Of a DNA stretch of 64,000 nt, positions 9,275 through 17,370 are shown one piece after another. The stretch's first letter is position 1. Every line of letters begins with the position of its first letter. Where the stretch lies: assembly GCF_000710915.1 (NCBI RefSeq), contig NZ_BAUA01000046.1, forward strand, positions 1 to 64,000, written 5' to 3'. Both the position numbers and the translations under genes were made by a program. Below the pieces are notes generated by a model that worked only from the letters and a program-made list of their open reading frames with translations, was not told where the DNA came from and did not search any database. This stretch comes from Nocardia brasiliensis IFM 10847 (GTDB lineage Bacteria; Actinomycetota; Actinomycetes; Mycobacteriales; Mycobacteriaceae).

Positions 9275-10723
9275 GTGGCAGTGAGTCTGTTGGGCAAGGC
9301 CGGACGCGCGCCGGTCGCACGCGAATCCGGGTTTACCGCGCACCACGCTGGGGTCGAGCGACTCTTGGCGAGTTATCGCGCTATTCCCCGGAACGCAAAT
9401 GTCCGTTTAGCGAAGAAAACCTCCAATCTCTTCCGAGCCAGAGCCAAGAACCCCGCGCCGGGACTCGACGTCTCCGGCCTCACCGGGGTCATCGCGGTCG
9501 ACCCGGTCGCGAAGACCGCGGACGTGGCCGGCATGACCACCTACGAGGACCTGGTCGCGGCGACGCTGCCCTACGGCCTCGCGCCGTTCGTGGTGCCGCA
9601 ACTCAAGACGATCACCCTGGGCGGCGCGGTAACCGGCCTCGGCATCGAGTCGACCTCGTTCCGCAACGGCCTGCCGCACGAGTCCGTGCTGGAGATGGAC
9701 ATCCTGACCGGCGCGGGCGAGATCATCACCGCCACGCCGGACAACGAGCACGCGGATCTGTTCCGCGGCTTCCCCAACTCCTACGGCACCCTGGGCTATT
9801 CGGTCCGGCTGAAGATCGAGCTGGAGACGGTGCAGCCCTTCGTGGCCATCCGGCACCTGCGCTTCCACGACCTGCGTGAGCTCGAGCGCACGCTCGCCGA
9901 GATCGTCATCGCGCGGTCCTACGACGGCGAGCGGGTGGACTACCTCGACGGCGTCGTCTTCACCGCAGACGAGAGCTATCTGACGCTGGGCCGGCAGACC
10001 GACGAGCCCGGCCCGGTCAGCGACTACACCGACATGGACATCTACTACCGGTCCATCCAGCACGACGACGCCGCCCCCAAGCGCGACCGGCTGACCATCC
10101 ACGACTACCTGTGGCGCTGGGACACCGACTGGTTCTGGTGCTCGCGCGCCTTCGGCACGCAGAACCCGAAGATCCGCCGGTTCTGGCCGAAACGCTACCG
10201 GCGCAGCAGTTTCTACTGGAAGCTCATCGCGCTGGACCACAAGTTCGACATCGCCGACAAACTCGAGGCGCGCAAGGGCAACCCGCCGCGCGAACGGGTG
10301 GTCCAGGACATCGAGGTGCCGGTGGAACGCACCGCCGACTTCGTCGAATGGTTCCTGCGCGAGATCCCGATCGAGCCGATCTGGCTGTGCCCGCTGCGCC
10401 TGCGCGACACCGGCGACACCTCCGGCAGCACGGAACGCACCTGGCCGCTGTACCCGCTGGAGCCGAACCGGACCTACGTCAACGCCGGGTTCTGGTCGGC
10501 CGTGCCCACCGTCCCCGGCGAGCCGGAAGGAGCGGCCAACCGGGCGATCGAGCGCACCGTGACCGACTTCGACGGACATAAGTCGCTGTACTCGGATTCC
10601 TATTACGACAAAGATGAGTTCGCGGCGCTGTACGGCGGCAATACCTACACCGAACTGAAAAAACGCTACGACCCGGACCAGCGGCTGCTGGATTTGTATT
10701 CGAAGGCGGTGCAACGCAAATGA
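9275..10723 (+). CDS. FAD-binding oxidoreductase (Rv3719-like, DHCR24-type fold)
   Basis: 482 residues from GTG at 9275. It carries a PCMH-type FAD-binding domain: VIAVDPVAKTADVAGMTTYEDLV and then TLGGAVTGLGIESTSFRNGL. The C-terminal half matches actinobacterial relatives of sterol delta-24 reductase. Its stop overlaps the start of the next gene (ATGA), so the two are translationally coupled, as for Rv3719-Rv3720. A plausible role is redox modification of a lipid or fatty acyl chain together with the methyltransferase partner; the substrate is unknown. Confidence 0.9.
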   Translation: MAVSLLGKAGRAPVARESGFTAHHAGVERLLASYRAIPRNANVRLAKKTSNLFRARAKNPAPGLDVSGLTGVIAVDPVAKTADVAGMTTYEDLVAATLPYGLAPFVVPQLKTITLGGAVTGLGIESTSFRNGLPHESVLEMDILTGAGEIITATPDNEHADLFRGFPNSYGTLGYSVRLKIELETVQPFVAIRHLRFHDLRELERTLAEIVIARSYDGERVDYLDGVVFTADESYLTLGRQTDEPGPVSDYTDMDIYYRSIQHDDAAPKRDRLTIHDYLWRWDTDWFWCSRAFGTQNPKIRRFWPKRYRRSSFYWKLIALDHKFDIADKLEARKGNPPRERVVQDIEVPVERTADFVEWFLREIPIEPIWLCPLRLRDTGDTSGSTERTWPLYPLEPNRTYVNAGFWSAVPTVPGEPEGAANRAIERTVTDFDGHKSLYSDSYYDKDEFAALYGGNTYTELKKRYDPDQRLLDLYSKAVQRK

Positions 10724-12036
10724 CGACATTCAAGGACCGTTCTGACGTCTTAGCCGATCTCGGGACCAAACTCAGCATTGCCGAGATCTTCGAGACGCTG
10801 ATCGAGGGCGAAGTCCCGATCCGGCTGACCGCCTACGACGGCAGCACGACCGGCCCGGCGGACTCGAAGTACCGACTCGACATCAAGACTCCGCGCGGCA
10901 TCAACTACCTGGCGACCGCGCCCGGCGATCTCGGCATGGCGCGCGCCTACATCGCCGGCGACATGACCGCCGAGGGCGTGCACCCCGGCGACCCGTACGA
11001 CATCTTGAAGGCGATGGACAGCCTGAAGTTCCGGCGTCCGTCCGCGCTGGCGCTGCTCGCCATCGCCCGCTCGCTCGGCTGGGAACGGCTCAAGCCGATC
11101 GCGCCGCCGCCACAGGAGACGCTGCCGCGCTGGCGCCGGATCGCACTGGAAGGCCTGCGGCACTCGAAGACTCGCGACGCCGAGGCCATCCACCACCACT
11201 ACGACGTCTCGAACACCTTCTACGAGTACGTGCTCGGCCCCTCGATGACCTACACCTGTGCGTGTTACGAGAGCGAGGAGCAGACCCTCGAGCAGGCGCA
11301 GGAGAACAAGTATCGCCTGGTCTTCGACAAGCTGCGGCTGAAGGAAGGCGATCGGCTGCTCGACATCGGCTGCGGCTGGGGCGGCATGGTGCGCTACGCG
11401 GCCAAGCGCGGGGTCAAGGTGATCGGCGCGACGCTCTCGGCCGAGCAGGCCGAATGGGCTCAGGCCAAGATCGCCGAGCAGGGCCTGTCCGAGCTGGCCG
11501 AGGTGCGGCACTCCGACTACCGCGACATCCCGGAATCCGGCTTCGACGCCGTGTCCTCGATCGGCCTCACCGAGCACATCGGTGTGCACAACTACCCGTA
11601 CTACTTCGAGTTCATCCAGAGCAAGCTGCGTGACGGCGGCCTGTTCCTGAACCACTGCATCACCCGCCCGGACAACACCAGGACCACCAAGGCGGGCGAC
11701 TTCATCGACCGCTACGTGTTCCCCGACGGCGAACTGATCGGCTCCGGCCGGATCATCTCCGAGATCCAGAACGTCGGACTCGAAGTGCTGCACGAGGAGA
11801 ACCTGCGCGAACACTACGCGCTCACCCTGCACGAATGGTGCAAGAACCTGGTGCAGAACTGGGATGCCTGCGTCGCCGAGGTCGGCGAGGGCACCGCCAA
11901 GGTGTGGGGCCTGTACATGGCCGGTTGCCGGCTCGGCTTCCAGCGCAACGTGGTTCAGCTGCACCAGGTCCTCGGCGTCAAGCTCCCGCCGGACGGCGCC
12001 TGGACCGTGCCGCTGCGCCCCTGGTGGACAGCTTGA
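10720..12036 (+). CDS. Cyclopropane-fatty-acyl-phospholipid synthase-family methyltransferase
   Basis: 438 residues. The N-terminal 140 residues precede a SAM-dependent methyltransferase domain with HHHYDVSNTFYEYVLG, SMTYTCACY and LLDIGCGWGGMVRYAA, all hallmarks of CFA synthases. It would methylate or cyclopropanate unsaturated acyl chains, using S-adenosylmethionine, at the membrane. It overlaps the FAD oxidoreductase stop by 4 bp. The FAD enzyme plus CFA-like enzyme pair resembles systems that make methyl-branched or furan fatty acids, but that assignment is speculative. Orthologue by position of Rv3720. Confidence 0.92.
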   Translation: MTTFKDRSDVLADLGTKLSIAEIFETLIEGEVPIRLTAYDGSTTGPADSKYRLDIKTPRGINYLATAPGDLGMARAYIAGDMTAEGVHPGDPYDILKAMDSLKFRRPSALALLAIARSLGWERLKPIAPPPQETLPRWRRIALEGLRHSKTRDAEAIHHHYDVSNTFYEYVLGPSMTYTCACYESEEQTLEQAQENKYRLVFDKLRLKEGDRLLDIGCGWGGMVRYAAKRGVKVIGATLSAEQAEWAQAKIAEQGLSELAEVRHSDYRDIPESGFDAVSSIGLTEHIGVHNYPYYFEFIQSKLRDGGLFLNHCITRPDNTRTTKAGDFIDRYVFPDGELIGSGRIISEIQNVGLEVLHEENLREHYALTLHEWCKNLVQNWDACVAEVGEGTAKVWGLYMAGCRLGFQRNVVQLHQVLGVKLPPDGAWTVPLRPWWTA

Positions 12037-12077
12037 GCGCGACGAAACTCCGCTGACGCGGGGATGAATTGCCCGCC

Positions 12078-15000
12078 CTAGTCCAGGAGTTCGTCCAGGA
12101 ACCGGGCGGGCAGTTCTATGTCTCCGGTATGCGCTGCGGCGGAGGGCATTTCGGCGCGCAGCACGCGCAGGATGGACACCACGCCGGGCCCCGCGTCGAG
12201 CAGTGGCCTGGTCCAGCCGAGTTCGGCGCAGGTCGCGGCCGCGGGCAGGAGCAGGCCGGTGGCCTCGCCGACCCACCCGGAAGCGGCGAGACATTCGGCG
12301 AGCAACAGCGCCGCGTCCAATTCCGCACGCGGGCGGTGCTTGTCGACCATGCGGGCATGCAGGGCGCGTGATCGCCGCACCGCGCGATCGTCCGAGCCGA
12401 GGCTGCCTTCGGCCAGCAGCGTGCGGATGGCCGCGATCTCCTCGGCCTCGGCGGCGAGCACGGCGGCGCCGGTCATCCGGTGGCCTGGATGCAGTGCTCC
12501 CGCAGGTGCTTGCGCGGACTGGCCGTCGCGCTCCAGCTCGAGTCCGAGGCGCACCCGTTCGGCGCGGATATGCGCGCCGAGCCGGGTCAGCCGGTTGTCG
12601 GCGGCGATCCGCGCGCCCTCGTCGAGCCGGGCCGCGGCCGTGAACAGGTCGCCCAGTACCGCTTTCACCCGCGCGCCGACCACGAAGGTCGCGATGAGGA
12701 AGTCCACCGGGCCGACCCGGGCGACCAGCTGGTGGCTTTCGTCGAGCAGCTGGTCGGCCACGTCCAGATCGCCGCGGCGATAGTTCAATTCACCGAGCAG
12801 CGCTGCCGCGACCCGCACCGCGTGCGAGCGCGGGCCCGAGCGCGCCTTCGCGACCTCCCACGCTTCCTGGAAACACTGTGTCGCCGTGGCGATGTCGAGC
12901 TGCTCGTAGGCGGCCGCGCCGCGCCCGCACAGCCCGAACACCGCACCGAGCGGATCCTTGGACCGCGCATGATATTCCGCCGCCCAGTCCTGGATGGACC
13001 GCGCGCCGTCGAAGTCGAACTCGCACAACCGCACGAACGAGGTCAGATTCGCCGCGGTCGACACGGTCCAGGCGGGCAGATCCTGCGGGCTCTGCAGGCA
13101 GTCCGCGACCCGATCGAGCACGCCTTCGGTGCGGTCCCTGGCGATCTGATCGGCGGCGCCGAGCACGGCGGCCTGGCAGCGCTGCTGCTTGACGTCCTCG
13201 TCGGTGGCCGCGCCACGCGCGAGCAGATTCGACAATCGGCCCAGCGCCGTGCGCGCCGCACCGGACTGCTGCAGATTCACATTCGCCCGCGCCACCGCCA
13301 TCAACAGCTTGGACCGCGAAGCCACCTGCTGCATCGGCAGTTTCGAGACCGTGCCGAGCAGCGTGGCCAGCCGAGACCGGTCGATGAGGTCCATGCCGCC
13401 GACCTCGAGCAGGTCCAGCGCCATCTTGAGGTCGGTGGCCGCCAGCGCGTGATCCACCGATTTGCGCAGCAGCTGGTGTTCGGCGTACCAGCGGGAAGCC
13501 TTGCGGTGCAGGGTTTTCGACTTCCCCGGCTGCGCGCGCTCCAAGCGGGCGCGCAGATGTTCGGCGAACAGCGGCTGCATCCGGAACCATTCCGGATCGT
13601 GCTCGATCCGGCGCAGGAACAGTTCCCGCTGCTCGGCCTGGATGAGCAGCTGTTCGGCGTCCTCGTCCTCCGACAGCGCCGAAGCCAGCGAACCGCACAC
13701 CCGCTCGGTCACCGCGATCGACATCAGGAAGTCGAGCATCCTGGGTTCCAGTGTGTCCAGGACGTTTTCGGCGAGATACTCGCGAATGCCGTGATTACCC
13801 CCGGACAGTTGCGCGAGCAGCTGCACCGGATCGGTCTTGCCCCGCAGGGACAAGCTGACCAGCTGGATGGCGGCGGGCCAGCCGTCGGTGGTCCGATGGA
13901 TCTCCGACACCTGGCTGTCGGTGAGCGCGAACCCGTGCCGCTGCACCAGGATCTCCCGAGTCTCCGCCGCGGTCAGGCGCAGTGCGGCGGAACCGATTTC
14001 GACCAATTCGTCGTGCACCCGCATCCGGCTGGTGGGTAAGCCGGACTGCTCCCGGCTGGTCACCACGAAGCGCAGATGGTGACAACCGTTGTCCAGCAAC
14101 GCGTCCATCGCCCGGTGCGCGCCCGCGTCGGTGACCCGGTGCCAGTCGTCGACCACCACGACCAGGGTGCTGCCGCTCGCGTGGATCTCGTCGATCAGCG
14201 TGGAAATCACGAAAGCGGCTGCGTCGGCGGGCCTTTCCTCCAGCACCTGATCCAAGCCGGTGCCGATACCCGGGCGAACCCGGCGGATCGCCTGGATCAG
14301 ATGGGCGAGAAACCAGATCTCGTTGTCGTCGCCGTGATCGACCCCGAGCCAGGCGACCGGGATACCGCGCTCGGTCAGGTCGGTACGCCACTGCGAAGCC
14401 ACCGTGCTCTTGCCGAACCCGGCGGGTGCGTGGATCACGGCCAGCCTGCGCCTGCCGCCGGCCCGCAGCACGTCCAGCAGGCGCGACCGGGGCACCGGTT
14501 CCCGCGCCGGGGTCGGCGGCCGGAACTTCGTGGCGGCGGTGGGCGGAAGGGTCGGCGCCTGCCGTCCGCTTCCGGTGTGCTGAGAAGCCGCGGGCCGCAA
14601 CGTCAACGGCCAACTGCGCCGGGCGGTCACCGCGGGCCGCGACGACGAGGTCTCCGCCGGACGATCGATCGGCTCGGGCGCGGCGACGGTTTCCAGCAAC
14701 GCCATCTCGTCGGGCATGTGGTCGTGATCGCGCTGCACCGAACGCAACAGCTGGCCGAAGTCGTAGGCCGTCGTGGGGCGATCGGCGGGATCGGTCGCCA
14801 TCGCGTGCTGGATCACCTCGGCCACGTCGGCGGGGATGTCGTGCTCGCGCAGATCGGGCACCGGCTGGGTGGTGATCCGCAGAAACTGCGCGACCACCTT
14901 CTCCCCCGCCTGCCGCTCGAACGCCGCATGGCCGGTGAGCAGTGCGAACAGCGTGGCCCCCAGGCCGTAGACGTCGGAGCGGATGGTCGGATCGTCGCCC

Positions 15001-15626
15001 TTGAGCACCTCCGGCGCGGTGAACGCGGGCGAGCCCGTGATCATGCTGCTGGAGGTCTGGAAACCGCCGGGGATGCGGGCGATCCCGAAATCGGTCAGTT
15101 GCGGTTCGCCGTAACCGCTGAGCAGCACGTTCGCCGGCTTCACGTCCCGGTGCAGGATCTGGGCCCGGTGCGCGCTCTCGATCGCGCCCGCGAGCTTCAC
15201 CCCGGCCCGCAGCGAATCGGCCCAGGTGAGCGGGCCCTGATCGCGGATGACCTGCTCGAGCGAGCCGCGGGTGCAGTACGGCATCACGATGAACGGCAAA
15301 CCGCTGGGCGTGACATCGACCTGCAAGATGTCGACGATGTTCGGGTGCCCGGACAACCGGCCCATGGCCTGTTCCTCGCGCAGGAAGCGCTCGCGGCTTT
15401 CCACCTCGATCTCCGAGGAGAGCACCTTCACCGCGACGACGCGCTCGAGCGTCCGCTGCACGCAGCGGTACACCACGCCGAATCCACCCCGGCCGATCTC
15501 CTTCGCCTCGGAGAGCCCCATCGTCTCCAGCTCGTCGGCGATGCCGAGCAGCGGGTGGCGCTGGGTGTCCGAGTCGGCAGGGGTCGAGTCGGGACCGACC
15601 TCTTCCGAACGCGTCCGTGGATTCAT
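12078..15626 (-). CDS. pknK: PknK-like Ser/Thr protein kinase with MalT-type ATPase and helical repeats
   Basis: 1182 residues, no signal peptide. Kinase domain at about 40-300: GRGGFGVVY (45-53), Lys67 in VAVKV, HRD (159-161), DFG (179-181) and APE (204-206). After a Pro/Ser-rich linker, a STAND/MalT-like NTPase begins with Walker A APAGFGKST (400-408) and Walker B-like LVVVVDDWH. The C-terminal 450 residues are TPR-like helical repeats. This order is that of mycobacterial PknK, a soluble kinase linked to growth control and transcription. No LuxR DNA-binding domain is visible at the C-terminus. It is convergent with the methyltransferase gene 41 bp away. Confidence 0.9.
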   Translation of the reverse strand: MNPRTRSEEVGPDSTPADSDTQRHPLLGIADELETMGLSEAKEIGRGGFGVVYRCVQRTLERVVAVKVLSSEIEVESRERFLREEQAMGRLSGHPNIVDILQVDVTPSGLPFIVMPYCTRGSLEQVIRDQGPLTWADSLRAGVKLAGAIESAHRAQILHRDVKPANVLLSGYGEPQLTDFGIARIPGGFQTSSSMITGSPAFTAPEVLKGDDPTIRSDVYGLGATLFALLTGHAAFERQAGEKVVAQFLRITTQPVPDLREHDIPADVAEVIQHAMATDPADRPTTAYDFGQLLRSVQRDHDHMPDEMALLETVAAPEPIDRPAETSSSRPAVTARRSWPLTLRPAASQHTGSGRQAPTLPPTAATKFRPPTPAREPVPRSRLLDVLRAGGRRRLAVIHAPAGFGKSTVASQWRTDLTERGIPVAWLGVDHGDDNEIWFLAHLIQAIRRVRPGIGTGLDQVLEERPADAAAFVISTLIDEIHASGSTLVVVVDDWHRVTDAGAHRAMDALLDNGCHHLRFVVTSREQSGLPTSRMRVHDELVEIGSAALRLTAAETREILVQRHGFALTDSQVSEIHRTTDGWPAAIQLVSLSLRGKTDPVQLLAQLSGGNHGIREYLAENVLDTLEPRMLDFLMSIAVTERVCGSLASALSEDEDAEQLLIQAEQRELFLRRIEHDPEWFRMQPLFAEHLRARLERAQPGKSKTLHRKASRWYAEHQLLRKSVDHALAATDLKMALDLLEVGGMDLIDRSRLATLLGTVSKLPMQQVASRSKLLMAVARANVNLQQSGAARTALGRLSNLLARGAATDEDVKQQRCQAAVLGAADQIARDRTEGVLDRVADCLQSPQDLPAWTVSTAANLTSFVRLCEFDFDGARSIQDWAAEYHARSKDPLGAVFGLCGRGAAAYEQLDIATATQCFQEAWEVAKARSGPRSHAVRVAAALLGELNYRRGDLDVADQLLDESHQLVARVGPVDFLIATFVVGARVKAVLGDLFTAAARLDEGARIAADNRLTRLGAHIRAERVRLGLELERDGQSAQAPAGALHPGHRMTGAAVLAAEAEEIAAIRTLLAEGSLGSDDRAVRRSRALHARMVDKHRPRAELDAALLLAECLAASGWVGEATGLLLPAAATCAELGWTRPLLDAGPGVVSILRVLRAEMPSAAAHTGDIELPARFLDELLD

Positions 15627-16065
15627 GTGACCACCTCGAACTCACATCGAATCGGCGTCACCGGCGACCAACTGGCGCGCCGACCGCGGACAGCACGAGA
15701 ACCCTCGCGATGTCCGATATGTCTGCGCATACTCCAACGTAGCGCGGCCCGGCATCGGTCGGCAGAAGTTTCGAACCCGCATGATTTCCACCACCACCCT
15801 CCGGATAATTCTGCCCAGGTCAGTGCCACGCGGTGGGGACTCGCTTCCGATGCGCACAGAAACGAGAGCCGCTCCATTACATTCTGACCCCTGGCGTGGG
15901 GTGAAGCGCGGTCATCCGCTGGCGACCGGCGGCGCGCCGAACAGCTGCCGACGTGCACTCTGCATGAGTCGTCACGCACATCCCGTCACCCCCGCGCGCG
16001 TGTCAGCCGATCGACACGCGCGCGGTACGAGACCTTGCGCGGCACGCGCGCGAACCGGGCAGCGC
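15627..16065. other. Intergenic region, 439 bp
   Basis: No convincing gene. It contains the upstream region of the PknK-like gene (from 15627 rightward) and, near its other end, a GC hairpin that probably terminates the phytase-like gene. Confidence 0.6.
15993..16024 (-). terminator. GC-rich hairpin after the phytase-like gene
   Basis: Perfect 12-bp arms CGCGCGCGTGTC and GACACGCGCGCG separated by 8 bases, about 40 bp beyond the stop codon at 16066. Confidence 0.65.
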
Positions 16066-17193
16066 CTAGCGGACGGCGAGGGCGATCAGCTGGGTGATCT
16101 GATTCGCTGCGAAGTTGTTGTCGCTCACCAGGACCAGGGTGCGCTCGCCGGAGGGCAGGCGCGGCCCCCAGGTCATGCCCTCGACATTGTCGATGGCGGG
16201 CAACCCGACGTCGGCCAGATCGACCAGCAGCCGCTTGGTCACCGGGCGGGCGTTGCCGATCGGGGCGTCGAGCACATTGGTCGCGCCGCCGAGATCGGCC
16301 TCGTAGATCCGGATCTTGTTGCCGACCCCGACCACGAAGGCCCGTTCGAGCACCAAGATCTTCGACGGATCGTAGAGATCGGCCGCGAGGATCGACGCGA
16401 TGCCGTTACCGCCCTGGCCGGGCGTCGGCCTGGACTCGGCGAACACCGGCTCGAGCGGGTACACGTACTGGGCCAGCAGCGCGCCGGTCCTGGCCTGCAC
16501 GGTCAGGCGGGCGGGCGCGCCCGCGGTCGTCGTCGGCTCCGGGCCGTCCTGCAGCAGCGGGGCCTCCACCGAGGTCACGAACAGCGCGCCGCCGGCGGCG
16601 AAGGTCGCGCCCTCCAGCACGCTGTTCTGACGCGGACCCGAATTCGGTTGCATCCGTTCGTTGTCCGGGATCGGCAGCTCGCCCGCGAAGCTGCCGTCGG
16701 TCCGGGACACCCGCACCGAGGGGTCGGCGAGCACGGTGGCGGTGCGCTCCCCCTCCTGTGTCCAGAAGTAGTTGCCGGTCCACGGATCGACCCGGATCTC
16801 CTCCGGATCCACCGACTTGGGACCGTAGGGTGCGCCGTTCGCGGCCAGCAGCGGGCGGGTGCCGGTAAAGCTCACCGGCCCCAGGCCGTCGGGGCCGACG
16901 GCGAAACGGGCGGTGTAGAAGCGCGCCGGATTCCGCTCCGAGCGGTCGTCGCTGATCAGCACGTAATCGCCGGTGCGCGAATCGAAGTCGATCCCGGACA
17001 GGCCGCCGACCGCGGTGCCCTGGAAAACCAGGTCGTTCGGTACCACCTGCGCGCCGAGCAGCCGCACGGACCCCGCGCCGGACCCGGCCTCCGTCTCGGG
17101 CACCGCCCGCGCGGCAGGCACCGCACCGAGCGCCACCGCCAGCGCCGCGATCACCAACGTCTGCCCGCGCACTACCCGTCGTCCCATTCGCAT
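16066..17193 (-). CDS. Secreted esterase-like activity of phytase family protein
   Basis: About 375 residues from ATG at 17193 (MRMGRRVVRGQTLVIAALAVALG); a GTG at 17229 is a less likely alternative. It has a signal peptide with an ARAVPE cleavage region. The mature chain shows the family's signature runs: GGLSGIDFDSRTGDYVLISDD, DPEEIRVDPWTGNYFWTQEG, and C-terminal DNVEGMTWGPRLPSGERTLVLVSDNNF (described in parts; a beta-propeller-like fold). Members are exported; substrates are poorly defined. It is flanked by terminators and so is probably monocistronic. Confidence 0.85.
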   Translation of the reverse strand: MRMGRRVVRGQTLVIAALAVALGAVPAARAVPETEAGSGAGSVRLLGAQVVPNDLVFQGTAVGGLSGIDFDSRTGDYVLISDDRSERNPARFYTARFAVGPDGLGPVSFTGTRPLLAANGAPYGPKSVDPEEIRVDPWTGNYFWTQEGERTATVLADPSVRVSRTDGSFAGELPIPDNERMQPNSGPRQNSVLEGATFAAGGALFVTSVEAPLLQDGPEPTTTAGAPARLTVQARTGALLAQYVYPLEPVFAESRPTPGQGGNGIASILAADLYDPSKILVLERAFVVGVGNKIRIYEADLGGATNVLDAPIGNARPVTKRLLVDLADVGLPAIDNVEGMTWGPRLPSGERTLVLVSDNNFAANQITQLIALAVR

Positions 17194-17325
17194 CACGCTA
17201 ATCACCGCACGGTACCGGCGGGTGAACACCGCACAAACCGGCGAATTCCGTTATCGCGGTGGTCTTTCCGTCGCCTATTTGCGGTGCACCGGGCAACGCG
17301 GACCCGTCAAGCCCCGAAGACGGCG

Positions 17326-17360
17326 AAAGCCCGCCACCGCGAGTTGCGGTGGCGGGCTTT
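17326..17360 (-). terminator. Intrinsic terminator of the fadA-fadB operon
   Basis: Perfect 15-bp arms AAAGCCCGCCACCGC and GCGGTGGCGGGCTTT around a GAGTT loop, 11 bp beyond the fadB stop; the arm ends in T residues on the minus strand. Confidence 0.92.
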
Positions 17361-17370
17361 GCCATTCGTA

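Noticed and set aside
10750..12294. 514-codon minus-strand frame over the CFA-like gene
   Set aside because: Antisense to a well-recognised methyltransferase and also overlaps the PknK-like gene.
16066..17229. Start of the phytase-like gene at 17229
   Set aside because: The extra 12 residues lack a ribosome site; the downstream ATG at 17193 gives a normal signal peptide.
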